Positions 11,240 to 22,029 of a stretch of 64,000 nucleotides of DNA are shown here, piece by piece. The notes beneath the pieces were generated by a model. It worked only from the letters and a program-made list of their open reading frames with translations. It was not told the DNA's origin and searched no databases. Position 1 is the stretch's first letter. Each line of letters starts with the position of its first letter. Origin of the DNA: Peromyscus leucopus (taxonomy: Eukaryota > Chordata > Mammalia > Rodentia > Cricetidae); the NCBI RefSeq assembly GCF_004664715.2, contig NC_051071.1:91938436-92002435 (forward strand), in the 5' to 3' direction. The translations under genes were made by a program, and so were the position numbers.

Positions 11240-11600
11240 AACGGTTCGGATATCCCACCCAAACTTACACTGAAATTTAATCCCCATTATGAAGGAACAA
11301 GAGAACAGAACTCAATCCAGTTCTGGTGATGGGAGGTTGGGCCACTGTGAGAAGGCGATAAAGTGGGGTTGTGAAGCGAGGGCGCTGATCCTGGCTGCAG
11401 CCTTACATGGAGAGACGCCTGAGCTGGGCACTGTCGCCCCTCGCGCTGTCTGGGGACGCTGCCGAGCCCTCTAGCAGCCCGTGCCTCGTCAGTGCAGTCT
11501 CCCAGCCCTCAGAAGCGCGTACCGAGCAAACCTTCATCCTCTACAAATCCCCCAGTCTTAGCAATTCTGTTGCAGCAACAGAAAATGGGTTAACACCAAT
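11240..11600 (+). mobile_element. Possible old MaLR-type LTR
   Basis: 'cggatatcccacccaaactt' with 'ctgaaatttaatccccatta' and 'ggtgatgggaggttggg' is the typical opening of MST/MLT LTRs. The 3' half is not convincing. Confidence 0.4.
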
Positions 11601-11872
11601 GCCTACACATGGGGACTCAATACTGAAAGGGAAGCCCGCAGAGAGGTCGGTCAGGGACTCAGAGAAGACGGGAGAGCCAGTTCTGAGAAAACCACAGGAA
11701 TGGAACATGGAGAGAAGAGCAGAATCAAGCAGCAGGTCGGGAAGGTGATACGACGAGGAACATCTGGGGGTGACCTACTGGAATAGAAAGGAGGTTTCTT
11801 AGCCACTTGGGTCTCTTGAATCCACGAATCCTTGCAACCGGCAGCAGGCACTTCAAAAAGGCTAGCAGCTGG

Positions 11873-12034
11873 GCTTGGGCTTGGTTCAGTTGGTAGAGCG
11901 CTTGCCTAACACAAACAAAGGCCCGGGGTTCAAGCCCCGGCACCGCATAAACCAAGCACGGTGGCACACACCTGTAATCCCAACACCTGAGAAACGTGAG
12001 ACCGCGTGTCCAGAAAGAAAGAAAGAAAGAAAGC
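11873..12034 (+). mobile_element. B4-type SINE with (GAAA)n tail
   Basis: An ID-like head with 'agttggtagagcgcttgcct' and a well-kept B box ('ggggttcaagccccgg') is followed by a B1 part ('gcacggtggcacacacctg') and an (agaa)n tail at 12012-12034. Confidence 0.85.
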
Positions 12035-12508
12035 TAGGTGCTTCTGCCCAGTGAGAAAGACAATGTGCTCATGTACATCATCCAGCTACTTACACATCTT
12101 TTCCTCCATCATCTTCTCACTCTTAGGTCCTACATTTCCTCCCCCAGCTTCTAGAATACCGCTGAGCCGAGACACAGGAAAGCATGGAGAAAGCATGAGG
12201 AAACACTGGGTACCTTGTACCCTGCTCTGGCACTGTGAAGACAGGTAAAAATTTCACCAAGCACACCAGTGGGGTCCCAGAGCCCCTGGCCCCTTAGTAC
12301 CACCAAAAGCTGCCTAGCTGCTTGCTCTTCTGTCCTCTGAGAAACACAGGAACCAAAAATCGATCCTAAAATTGTTTCTAATTTCTGATACAGAGCACTT
12401 GAGGGGTATCTGAAAGCCAACAGAAAACCCAGCAGATTCCTTAAGGCAGGTGGTGATGCTCCTTTGTCCTTTCCCACTGCAAAATGGCAGCCCACTACCA
12501 GATAACCA

Positions 12509-12509
<1 letters not shown>
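12035..12509. other. Unique DNA
   Basis: No gene or repeat recognised. Confidence 0.35.
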
Positions 12510-12570
<61 letters not shown>

Positions 12571-12575
12571 TGTGT
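12510..12575. repeat. (TG)n microsatellite
   Basis: About 66 bp of nearly pure TG with one TA interruption close to the 3' end. Confidence 0.98.
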
Positions 12576-13090
12576 TACATAATTGCAGCCAGACTGGCTT
12601 TTTTTGAGGCTGCCAGCTGCAGCCTCAACCTTAGCAAGCCTTGCAGCTCCTGCCTGCACACTTCCTGGGACTTACTATCAGTTACATCCTATGACACAAG
12701 AGCAAAGCTTTCTCCAGTTCTCCCGTAGGAGAGACACCGCTCCCTTCCCCAGCCTCCCAGGCCAGTTAAACTCCAAAGAACCCTGCTTTGAGTTCAGCTA
12801 GCCCCCATTCAAACCCTATTCAGCATCGTTATCTACCTGAGACACTTTCTGGAGGCGTTTTCAAGAACTTAGCAGAACTCCTTCTAAAGGAAATCTCTTT
12901 CTTTAAGCCCACACACTGCATAAAACTAAAACTGTGAACAGACACTCTAACAAAGGAAACACAGATGCCACAAACTGAAATACAGCACATAGGTCCATCC
13001 TTCCTGGGCTGCTGTGGAAAATACCATGAATCCAAAGACCCTGCTGCAACTCTAGTTAATGAAGAGTAGGAAGGATTAGAAACCAAGACC
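12576..13090. other. Unique DNA
   Basis: No gene or repeat recognised. Confidence 0.35.
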
Positions 13091-13132
13091 GGGTTGGGGG
13101 GGGTAGGGGGGGGGAGTGGGGGAGTGGGGGGT
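13091..13132 (+). repeat. G-rich tract, quadruplex-capable
   Basis: Several runs of four or more G separated by T, TA and AGT spacers give many ways to form a four-tier G-quadruplex on the plus strand. Confidence 0.85.
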
Positions 13133-13974
13133 GCCACCGTCTCTTCCCAAAACGGGCAGTTACTCATACAGTATTCATAGTTCATATGGCATGCTAAGAA
13201 TATATGACATATAATCCTCTATCTAAAGTCATAAAACTAAAACAAAGAAAGAAAAATGAAGAGGAACATCTGGCCAGAAAGGCCTTGGCAGAACCAGGTA
13301 ACCCAAGACAGTCAAGAAGCCCATTCAGAAGATGAGAAACTTCCCCCTACACAGGGAAGACCTGATACTGCGCTGATGCTCATCACACATGATGACTCAG
13401 TGGTACTTTCCCTCCCAGTCAAACTGAATTTGTCAGCCCACTGTACAGAGTCATGCAGGAGAGAGAGGCGCATGCCCTTTCTGGATGCTAAGAAGGCTTT
13501 GTGTTTGAGTGTGTTTTGTTTTAAAAGAATAAAAGCCACGAAAGAGATAACTCCCAATAACAGAGTGAGGATTGCACAATGATATTTATTTAGGCTTTGT
13601 GTCAAAGTGTCTAACCTCAAATAACCTTCCCAATGTGAAAGGGGGGAAAAGTCATATTCTGCTCTGGCAATTACTGCACAGTTAGATAATTATGAAGTGA
13701 AATTTGCAAACAGCCACCAGCATGGTGTGGTATCCAAGGGCCAACATCATACTGTCAAAACACATCATTGCTAAAGATGCTAACAGGATGACTCAGTCCA
13801 GAGGGACTCTTCACACCAAATGGAGTTCAGTATTCATCAAGTCTCCATGAAAAAAGCTAGAGCAGGAAAAAGGAAATCCAGCTTCTGACAGACCGTCCAC
13901 ACCGTCCACTTGGTTCAACAAGCATTTCACCTCCCAGGACAATCGATCGACAGGAAAGGCCCACGGACTCCCTT
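13133..13974. other. Unique DNA
   Basis: No gene or repeat recognised. A plus-strand open frame at 13256-13582 has no recognisable domain. Confidence 0.35.
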
Positions 13975-13983
13975 CACAAGCGG

Positions 13984-14181
13984 TTTTCTTTCTTTTTTCT
14001 TTTTTTTCTTTTTTTTCTTTTTTCTTTTTTTTGGTTTTTCGAGACAGGGTTTCTCTGTGTAGCTTTGCGCCTTTTCCTGGAACTCATTTGGTAGTCCAGG
14101 CTGGCCTCGAACTCACAGAGATCCACCTGGCTCTGCCTCCCGAGTGCTGGGATTAAAGGCGTGCGCCACCACTGCCCGGCC
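13984..14181 (-). mobile_element. Young B1 SINE with target-site duplication
   Basis: A T-rich tail (13984-14032) precedes a near-intact antisense B1 including the cricetid-type 'gcgccttttcctggaactca' segment and ending 'ccaccactgcccggc'. A 9-bp duplication 'cacaagcgg' flanks it at 13975-13983 and 14182-14190. Confidence 0.96.
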
Positions 14182-14599
14182 CACAAGCGGGTTTTCTAAA
14201 GAGGTTTCTCTGGTTGTTTTTTTTTTTTCTAGGAACTAATCAAGGGAAATGTGTTTTACAAACAAACCTGACCTTCGACATACACCAGAGAAATGAATTA
14301 TGTTTGGAGGGACAGAAAAACAGGTGTCGCTCTCAGTACAAACAGTAAGCACCCAGCTCTGCAGGCCCTCCTCACTCAGAGTCCCTCTGGCTCCCAAGAG
14401 GCAGGGGAAACAGACATTCCTTTATTATCTTTTCTTAAAGTCTTAAAGAGAAATCCAGTATTTCTGATTTAATCTAAATGATTATTCTGGTGACAATTTG
14501 ACATTAAATTCGAAATAAAAATGTAACTTGCCCATCTTTACACATTACTCTAGAGTCCTTTTCCCAAATTTGGGAGAAGTTTTTGACTTTTGTTTTTGT

Positions 14600-14658
14600 T
14601 TGGGGGGAAATTTGTTTGTTTGTTTGTTTGTTTGTTTGTTTGTTTTTGGGTTTTTGTT
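14600..14658. repeat. (GTTT)n microsatellite
   Basis: About eight GTTT units followed by T-rich sequence. It adjoins the poly(T) end of a minus-strand B1 and probably grew from that tail. Confidence 0.9.
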
Positions 14659-14790
14659 TTTTGAGACAGGGTCTAGGTAGCTAGCTGGCCTCAAACTCAC
14701 TGTGGATTTTAAGTTGATCTTGAAATAATTCTCCTGCCTCTACCTCCCAAGGGCTGGGGTTATAGACGTACACCACCAAGCTTGGCTAAC
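14659..14790 (-). mobile_element. B1 SINE, diverged
   Basis: 'ttttgagacagggtctaggt', 'ctggcctcaaactcactg' and 'cctcccaagggctggggtta' read antisense. Confidence 0.85.
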
Positions 14791-14838
14791 ACAAAGGAAC
14801 TGTGTCAACACAAAGGAATTGCTGATACAAACAGCAGA

Positions 14839-14839
<1 letters not shown>

Positions 14840-14871
<32 letters not shown>
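14840..14871. repeat. (CA)n microsatellite
   Basis: About 16 uninterrupted CA units. Confidence 0.97.
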
Positions 14872-15508
14872 ATATGATAATTCTCATCAGCAGATGCAGT
14901 AGGACGCCCTAAAGACCTGGTTCTGGGGCTCTATTCCAGGCTCTTCTTAAATACAGTCTCCACACCTCATAACTAGTTGTTAGCCTGTTTAAGCCTCCAT
15001 CTTTAGCCTGAAGAAATGAAGGAGAAAAATGTAGAATGAGGTCCAAACAAGAGTAGCCTCAGGCAGGATTTATATGAAAACTGCATCAAAACCAAAAAAT
15101 TACACTCTTGGTTGAGAGAGCTGGAGATCCAAATAACTGGTCCCTAAGGTAGAGAGGGAGTGTGCTTGGGAATCCACACTGAGTCTTCAGCAAGAACTTT
15201 ATAAACAGAGCAAACAAGTCATTTAAGGGAGCGTGCCATTCCAAGTGCTATAAAGACAGAAGTCTTGAGATAGGCAGAGCCCAGAAAATGGACCGGGATC
15301 CTTTTTTGCAGTTTTTCCAAGTGGTTGGTTTATGCCAGCCTGACTAGAAACTGAACAAATTAACAAGAGTTTGTTTTGACAAAATGCTACAAAGAAGTAC
15401 TGCTATCATTTCACGGGTAGGTCTAAAGACAGGGAAACCAGAGAACTCGCTGACTGGCTTCCACTGACAGGGACTCTCCGGAAGCTGTTACTGATGTGCC
15501 TTGACTTG
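14872..15508. other. Unique DNA
   Basis: No gene or repeat recognised. Confidence 0.35.
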
Positions 15509-15592
15509 GTGGGTGGGGCCGCAGCTCGGAGTGCTTGCCTCAAATACATAAGGCCCCAGACCCCAGCACCTCAACATAATAATAACAATGGT
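15509..15592 (+). mobile_element. ID-like SINE
   Basis: 'tggggccgcagctcggagtg' and 'ccccagaccccagcacctca' with an (ataa)n tail fit an ID repeat with a changed head. Confidence 0.6.
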
Positions 15593-15944
15593 AACAGTAA
15601 TTGTTTTTCACATACCCTAGACCCATTCTCATATTCCTAACTGTCCACACTCCTAATGAAAGTGACAAATTACTTTTGAGTTAAAGAGCTCTAAAAACAT
15701 GAACCTAAGCAGTTAGGTAAACTTCAAAAAAATAGTTAAGGTTTTTCAATGTGAAAAAAAAAATCAATGTTTGAAAGTATAAGGAAATAAGAAACTGACT
15801 GAAATAGCTACTAAAATCCTTATTAAAAACGGTGCCTGGGAGGAAAGGCTGGCTGTCCTCTATTAACCAATAATGTAACCATCATAGTTTTCCATCCAGT
15901 AGCAAGGAGAATATAGAAAATACACACTTCAAAATGAGCTGTAA
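15593..15944. other. Unique AT-rich DNA
   Basis: Nothing recognised. Confidence 0.35.
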
Positions 15945-16140
15945 AGGGGATGGAGCAGAGGCCTCATAGCACAGGTCGCTTCAGAGGACACCGTTCCGTC
16001 CCACCACACAATAGCTCACATATGTCTGTAGTCCAGGGCATACAACACCCTCTTCTGGCATCTGAGGGGGGGCAGCCAGGAATGCACAGGATTCACATAC
16101 ATACATTGGGGCACACACACGCACACACACGCAAAGAAAT
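15945..16140 (+). mobile_element. B3/B2-type SINE, diverged
   Basis: 'caatagctcacatatgtctg' and 'ccctcttctggcatctgagg' followed by a CA-rich tail are the middle and end of B2/B3. Confidence 0.65.
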
Positions 16141-16956
16141 TTCATGACTTATCAAGACAAGGTTAATTCAGAACAACAAAAACAGGGAGGGGAGGCTGGG
16201 GTGGCGGGGTGTGCTATAGGAACATTACCAACCTACTGTCACGCTCTAAATCCTACCTGTCCTGTCCTTAGGTGTAAAATATAAAACTAGAACCTTTCCT
16301 AGATTCATGACCCCCAGAATTTGAAGACCACTTGAGAACTAAAAGAAGCCGGAAGTGACCCCACAAGGACTTCCCTTCGCTTCTAGACAGGCAGATTTTT
16401 ACAAGTTAAGTTTGTATGCAAAAGGAAAAGATTAATTCCTTTGAGTCTTAAAAAGAAGATGACAGTTTCCTTCCAACAAACTAGTTTTGCCAATTAACTG
16501 CTCTCTGTGAGAAGGCCTTGGCATCCTCAGACCTCTGTGACCTTGTGCTATCAGAAGATGCTATCCTAATTTACCGAACTCCAAAGCCCGGAAACGGGCT
16601 GACTAGAGAGCAGGGGGCTGATAAACGTTTGTAAACTAGATCAAAGAACGGAAGCTAAAGGATCCTGAATAAATGCCAGTCTGTAACGTTAAATGCAGAC
16701 TGAGACTTAGGAAGAAGTGATTTAAAATAGGATCCCGTTGACACTAACAGTTAATATAAAGTTAAACCTCTAATACAAGGCACACAAGAAACAAAACCTG
16801 CCAACAGAACTAAAAAGACAGAACACCTTTAATACAAAAACATTCGGTTTGACTGATTTACAAGCATGTTGACTCTTAAATGTTTTGTAAGCATATGTAC
16901 AGACACAATTGCCTAAACACACCCGTACTTAGATAAGACTTTGAACTACTGACACA
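16141..16956. other. Unique DNA
   Basis: No gene or repeat recognised. It would lie in intron 1 of the minus-strand gene of CpG island 1. Confidence 0.35.
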
Positions 16957-17220
16957 CAGGTTGAGCATCCTGATCCAAAAATCTAACATCCAAAATGTTC
17001 CAAAATCCAAAATTTTCTCAACACAAATATGACCCCACAGAGGGGAATTTTCACACTGATCTCATGTCACCAGCCAAAGTAAAAATGTAGGTACACTACA
17101 AACATTGTATGGAATTACTGTTATGGTATCGGGTATGTGTGACATCCAAATTATGCTCAGACTTGGGTCACCTCTCCCAAGAGATCATTATGTATGTGCC
17201 GACATTCCAAAGTCTATGTC
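16957..17220 (+). mobile_element. Tigger-like DNA transposon remnant
   Basis: Opens with the terminal-repeat phrase 'caggttgagcatcctgatcc' and continues 'aatgttccaaaatccaaaat', 'cagacttgggtcacctctcc' and 'attatgtatgtgc'. This order matches a known mammalian TcMar-Tigger-type nonautonomous element. The far terminal repeat is missing. Confidence 0.6.
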
Positions 17221-17456
17221 CAGAGCCCTCTTACCCCCAAGCACTGTTGCTGAGGGAACTCAGCCTGCATTGAAACACACATGCCTAGAGAATGCACAGC
17301 CCTGTAAGGGAACATGGGATAATGAGCTCTTACTACCTCGAAGTTGGAAGGTGTTATGAAAGATGAGGATGATGCACTGAATTCATCAGCCTCCCAAGAA
17401 TGAGTTCATGTTTTATACATGAGGCAAATGGGGGTCATTACAAAAGGATTCACAAG

Positions 17457-17598
17457 CCAGGCGGTGGTGGCGCACGCCTTTAATCCCAGCACTCGGGCGG
17501 CAGAGCCAGGCGGATCTCTGAGTTCGAGGCCAGCCTGGTCTCCAAAGTGAGTTCCAGGAAAGGCATAAAGCTACACAGAGAAACCCTGTCTCGAAAAA

Positions 17599-17652
<54 letters not shown>
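17457..17652 (+). mobile_element. Young B1 SINE with long poly(A) and target-site duplication
   Basis: Near-full B1 ('aggcggtggtggcgcacgcc') with the cricetid-type 'gttccaggaaaggcataaag' segment and about 50 A residues (17601-17650). Flanked by a duplication around 'ggattcacaa' (17446-17455) and 'ggcttcacaa' (17651-17660), one mismatch. Confidence 0.96.
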
Positions 17653-17653
<1 letters not shown>

Positions 17654-17660
17654 TTCACAA

Positions 17661-18419
17661 ATCACAAATGGATCTCTTTGGATTGCCAGTTCTCCTAAAT
17701 AACCTGAAACATTATTCAAACAACATGAAATTTTACAGACAGACAGCTCAAGGAAAGCAAACTAGAAAAAAGAGACCCTACAAGTCACCATAAGTTCTGG
17801 ATTTACATTAACACTCAGGCCCTGACCTCAGGGCCATCCTGCTTTTAACCAGTTGAAATTAAACCCATTCCTCCGCAGAAGATTCAGAAAGCAACTTAGT
17901 TATTTTGCTAGACAAGGCTACAGCATTTTCCCTTTCTGAAACACATGCTACATACAGCCCCAACAGGCTCAGGTGCCTGCAGGACATCAACAAGAATGAT
18001 GTGCTCCCCCTACTGGCGAATGTTGAAAGTAACAATGAATTTCCCAAGGGGATTGGCCTTTTGAAGTGCTAGGGTTCAAAACTCAGTTGATGACTTTACT
18101 TATTTATTTTTAATGTATATATCTTACCCAACAGTTACCCAAAGCTGGTGTGGGGCTGTCGTATTCCATCACAATAGGAACTTTTAAAGTTGTCAACAAC
18201 GTCAAGAGTAAAAAGTATGCTGGAGCCTTGAAACGCTAAACAATGCAGAATTCAAGCCAAAAGCAGAGAACATCAAGAAACAGAGCAACATCCTCTCGCT
18301 GACACAATGGCATGAAATCAAGTCCTCTTTAATAGCCCTTCAGGGGGTAAGAATTATTTCCCTACCTCCTGCGCCAACCTCAAGCTGTTTCCTAAGGAAG
18401 CCTAGTGGCCTTGATCAAC
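17661..18419. other. Unique DNA
   Basis: No gene or repeat recognised. Confidence 0.35.
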
Positions 18420-18620
18420 AACGTCTGGTGGATTAATAAATGTAATGAAGACTGGAGATTAACACAAGTCAGAGTTCTATTTATAATTATTTGGAGCCAG
18501 GCTCAGGGAAGCTGGGCTTTGGCCCCTGCAAAGTACGTGTATGATCACTTAAATTAATTACAGATAATTAGTCTGTGTTTCAAAAGATGCATTCAACTCA
18601 AACAGGAAGCTGGGCAAGAC
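18420..18620. promoter_or_regulatory. Candidate conserved non-coding element, homeodomain/MEF2 site cluster
   Basis: Repeat-free and AT-rich, with 'ctatttataattatttgga' (MEF2-like CTATTTATAA plus TAATTA) and 'aaattaattacagataatta' (two TAATTA-type cores and a GATA core) within about 100 bp. It lies about 1.3 kb downstream of the first exon of CpG island 1. Conservation itself cannot be shown from one sequence. Confidence 0.3.
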
Positions 18621-18699
18621 AGAGGGCCAAGGACTTACTATCCATGGAACTTAACATACTTGGCGCTTTCCGCCATGGCCAAGGCAGCTCTTGGGTTAA

Positions 18700-18810
18700 A
18701 ACTAACAGAAAGCTATGTATGACCTTGGGCAAGTGACTTAGCCCCTAGCTGCTAGAGTCTAGCACGCGATCTGTAAAATGGGTCTACTAAAATCACAAAA
18801 TTTAAACCAG
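18700..18810 (+). mobile_element. MIR fragment (ancient)
   Basis: 'gaccttgggcaagtgactta' followed by 'gatctgtaaaatgggtcta' is the MIR core. Confidence 0.8.
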
Positions 18811-19960
18811 AGTCGGGGTGGTACTTAAGTCCGACTGCTGCCGTGGAGACATTATCTGACACACCGTAGGGGACCAATACAACTCCCGTTTTATTACCCC
18901 AAAAAAGAACCAGCTGAGTTCTCCCTGAAGTAACCGACTACAGTCTAAAGGCCCATTCCGGGGATACTAAAGGATCCCGATATGGTTTTTTGGTATGTTG
19001 GGAACTTCTCCCAAGCCTTTCAGTTCTGCGAAGGAAACTTGAAAAGATCTGGTTCTCCATCTCAATCTGTCACTCTGCACGCTCCCTCACTGCAAGGCGC
19101 AGCACGCGGCGCTGACACCTGTGCACCGCTCCGCGCGGTCCTCGTCCGCAACATCTGTGCACTCCTCCAACATCAAAGCTACCCTGCAGGACCCGGTCGT
19201 CCCAGTTCACAGCTAGCGAGCAGGGGACCGTTTGCGCCGACACCTAAGCCGCCAGGTTCTACTCTGCCGAGGTAGTTAGGGCTTGGCACGCTGGCTGTCT
19301 GCACTTCTATGCGGGTGCCAGAAAGTGGGACAAATGCCCTAATAAGCGCAACTCTGCAAGAGGATTCTTCTAGCAACATCCAAGAGTCCCAAGTTTGTCC
19401 CAACCAAGTTCACACACAGAGCCTCTAACAGCGGGAGCGAGGCTATGCTAACCCGGGCGCCCTCCGCGGAGTTTTCGGGACTGACGCTCCGAGCCAGGGC
19501 GCGGCCGGCGGGGACCGGGGACTGGCTTGAGCGCGCGTGTCCCGCGGCCGCGGCCTCTGCTACCCATCACGGTCGAGTGCCCACCCACGCTGTCACGCGC
19601 CGGGAGGGCCGTGGCCTGCGCTCCCCGCACTGGGCTAGGAAACCGAGGAGAGGAAGAGCGAAGGCGGCCGTGGGGTACTCCTGCCTGGCGCTGCCCACCC
19701 GGGACCGCCGCGGATCCCTGTTCCGCTCGGCGTCAACCCGGCCGGATCAAAGCCAGGTCCCGAGCTCGGGGTCCCGGGGTGACCCGAGCAAACCCGAGAA
19801 GCAAGCTCCCGCCCGCAGCGCGCAGCCTGCACGGCCGGCGACCAGGCTCCAAGCCCGCACGTACCTCGCAGGCGGCGTGTCCCGGACCGATCGTCCGCCG
19901 CAAAGTCGGGGAGCAGCCGAGGCGAGTCCCGGCGCCCAGCGCACGCAGGCGGCCGCGAGC

Positions 19961-19987
19961 TCAGCAGGCGCAGCTCAACTGCGCCAT
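19961..19987 (-). other. Possible short upstream ORF in first exon
   Basis: An 8-codon frame (MAQLSCAC, then stop) from an ATG at 19987. It lies between the two candidate donors, so it would be kept only in transcripts that use the donor after 19865. Confidence 0.2.
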
Positions 19988-20091
19988 CCGGACCCCGCCG
20001 GGGACTTTCACCTCCTGCCGGGAACTCGCGGAATAGCGCAGCGAAAGTGGCCTGGCAGGACAGCAGCCCGCTTCCCCCTCTTCCCTCTCTC

Positions 20092-20151
20092 TCACTGCCC
20101 GGGAGGAGGAAAGTGGCGCTCGGCGTCCCCGAAAGCCTGGATCACCCCCAT
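20092..20151 (-). other. Possible upstream ORF in first exon
   Basis: A 19-codon frame starts at the minus-strand ATG at 20151 and stops at 20092. It is meaningful only if transcription starts upstream of 20151. Confidence 0.2.
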
Positions 20152-20340
20152 CGGGCCCGTGCGGCGCCCTCGCTGGGCCGCGCACACGCGCGGGCGGGGT
20201 CGGGCGCGCAGCCACAGCAATCAGCGCGTGGGGGGAAGGGCGCTGCGAGCCGCGGGGGCTCGGCCGCCCTGAAACTCCTCCTCCCGCCCCTCCTCCCCGC
20301 TGATGGATGAGCCCGGAGAGCCGCTCCAGCCTGCGCTTCC

Positions 20341-20890
20341 CTTCGGGCAGAGAAGGCTGAGGCTTAAAGAAGGGAAAGGCCCGGGATGGGATGGGATGGC
20401 GGTGGGCATCCCTGGCCTGGGAAAGAGTGGGGTACCGGGTATGTGGCGCTCACTGCCGGGACTCGCTGCCTCTCCCTAGATCCTTCGAACTACCAGGGCT
20501 CTCTGGAGAAGATAGGGGTTTTATTTGATTCGTGGTTTTTGATATATCTTTTTTAATCTCACATAAGCCGGCTCCCCATCGCACACATTCATTCTGCCCC
20601 AGTGAGGTTTTGTTTTCTCCAAGTCTCCAACTCTTGTTATCAAAAGATATGCTCCGGTGGTGTAGACAGGGTCTTCCTCTCTACAGCTTAGTTCAGAGTG
20701 CTTAATTTCCATCGCTGCAGGTTCCCCAAGGACCTCGGGATGTACAGGATAGGTGAGCGCAGGCAAGGTCTTGCATGCATGCATGCGCCCGTGAAGTGCA
20801 CCTGTAAGACTTAAAGGCACTCAGTGCAACCACCAACACAAATTTTATACTTCTGTTTACACTTCACTTTCCATTTAAAAGGCTAATTGC
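20341..20890. other. Unique DNA downstream of island edge
   Basis: No gene or SINE recognised. A 'gcatgcatgcatgcgc' alternating stretch lies at about 20773-20788. Confidence 0.35.
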
Positions 20891-20927
20891 CCGTTGGGGC
20901 TGTAGCTCCAATAGTAAAGTGTTTGCC

Positions 20928-20977
<50 letters not shown>

Positions 20978-21070
20978 CCCTGGGTTTGATCCCAGCACCA
21001 TATAAAACCAAGCATGGAGGCAGGAGGGTCAGTTCAAAACTAGACCCCAGAAGACCCTGTCTATAAGCAA
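20891..21070 (+). mobile_element. ID/B4 SINE with an internal (CA)n expansion
   Basis: The ID head 'ggctgtagctccaatagtaa' and B-box 'ctgggtttgatcccagcacc' are separated by about 48 bp of (CA)n (20929-20977), followed by a short B1-like part with 'aaccaagcatggaggcag'. The repeat has grown between the Pol III A and B boxes. Confidence 0.8.
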
Positions 21071-21111
21071 TAAACAAAATGTTTACTTAGCAATAAACTT
21101 TACCTTGTAAA

Positions 21112-21266
21112 ATTACGTGTGTGCGCGTGCGCACCCGTGTTCTTTGGCCAGTGTGGGGTCAGAAGACAATTTCTCCCTTTCCACTACGTGGGGCCTGGGA
21201 ATCCGAGTTAGGTCGTTCTTCAGGCTTGGCAGCAAGTGCCTTTACCCATGAATTGTGTCCCCAGCC
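21112..21266 (-). mobile_element. B3-type SINE
   Basis: 'cttcaggcttggcagcaagt' and 'gcctttacccatgaattgtg', ending 'gtccccagcc', are the antisense B3 head. A GT/GC-rich tail lies on the left. Confidence 0.8.
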
Positions 21267-21454
21267 ACTTCACAGGAAACTCTTACAGGTGTTGGAGCAG
21301 ATGCAATGACTGTCAAGTGACTGGGTTGAAAGGCAGGTTTCCGGTCTTAACTGCTCCTGGATAATCAGGGAACCTAGACTTCCTCCTAAAGTGCTGGGAT
21401 CTTAGGCTTCACAGTGGAGTTGATGGTGGATTCGCACCCCACCCCCATCCCCTC

Positions 21455-21600
21455 TTTGAGTAGGTCTCATGGAACTCAGATGAGCCAGCCTCCAACTCAT
21501 TAAGTAATGAAGGCTGCCCTAGAACTCTCAGTTCTCTTGCGTCTGCCTTCCAACTCCCAAGTTCAAGGATCACAGGTGTGGGCCAGCCAGTGCACCTAAT
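21455..21600 (-). mobile_element. B1-like SINE, diverged
   Basis: 'taggtctcatggaactcaga' and 'ttctcttgcgtctgccttcc' fit an antisense B1 with large changes. Confidence 0.5.
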
Positions 21601-21651
21601 TGAGGAGGCTTCTCAAAGTATGATTTGCATTATTCTTATTTTCATTTTGTG

Positions 21652-21848
21652 ATGGGTCTCATGTAGCCTAGACTGGTCTGAAACTGACTATGTAGACCGA
21701 GATGACAGGGAACTTCGGATCTTCCTGCCTCCATCTCTTGAATCCTGGGAGGATTACAGGCATGAGACACCGCATCTGGTTTGATGTGGTGGGGATGGAC
21801 ATTGGGCTTCACACATGTTAAGCAAGGACTCTACTGACTGGCTGAAAT
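21652..21848 (-). mobile_element. B4-type SINE
   Basis: Antisense B1 part ('gatgggtctcatgtagccta', 'gattacaggcatgagacacc') followed by an antisense ID-like part ('atgttaagcaaggactctac'). Confidence 0.65.
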
Positions 21849-22029
21849 TAAACTGGTACTTGGAAAGTTATTGGAATCCACTGTTTTTGAGAAAACAGGA
21901 AATACTTCTTTCTTACCTCTTTCTCTCTTATGTCTATAGTGTTTCTCTCTTATGTCTACAGAGATTCATTGGCAAAAGTTAATATCATTAATCAAATGTG
22001 TTACTAGGAAAATCTCTTCATTTCATATC

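Larger units (their letters stand above)
19866..20290 (-). other. Putative first exon (5' UTR) of a minus-strand gene
   Basis: On the minus strand the sequence 'ctgcgag' is followed by the intron start 'gtacgtgc', a good donor with the last exonic base at 19865. An alternative donor, 'ggcaggag' then 'gtgaaagt', would end the exon at 20012. The transcription start is not visible and 20290 is only a rough upstream limit within the GC-box cluster. No long coding frame begins here, so coding probably starts in a later exon outside the recognised sequence. I cannot name the gene. Confidence 0.5.
19080..20340. promoter_or_regulatory. CpG island 1
   Basis: CpG dinucleotides become frequent at about 19.08 kb and are very dense from about 19.44 to 20.30 kb, against a CpG-poor surround. 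GC boxes occur in both directions, for example GGGCGGGG at about 20190 and CCCGCCCC at about 20284. The island contains minus-strand splice donors, so it is taken as the promoter and first exon of a minus-strand gene. A 275-codon plus-strand frame across it is low-complexity and is not called. Confidence 0.93.

Noticed and set aside
11873..11950. tRNA gene (A and B boxes present)
   Set aside because: It is the tRNA-derived head of a B4 SINE followed by a B1 part; no intact cloverleaf is expected.
19445..20272. 275-codon plus-strand open frame over CpG island 1
   Set aside because: Composition is Arg/Ala/Pro/Gly-rich as expected from GC-rich DNA, it has no recognisable domain, and minus-strand splice donors overlap it.
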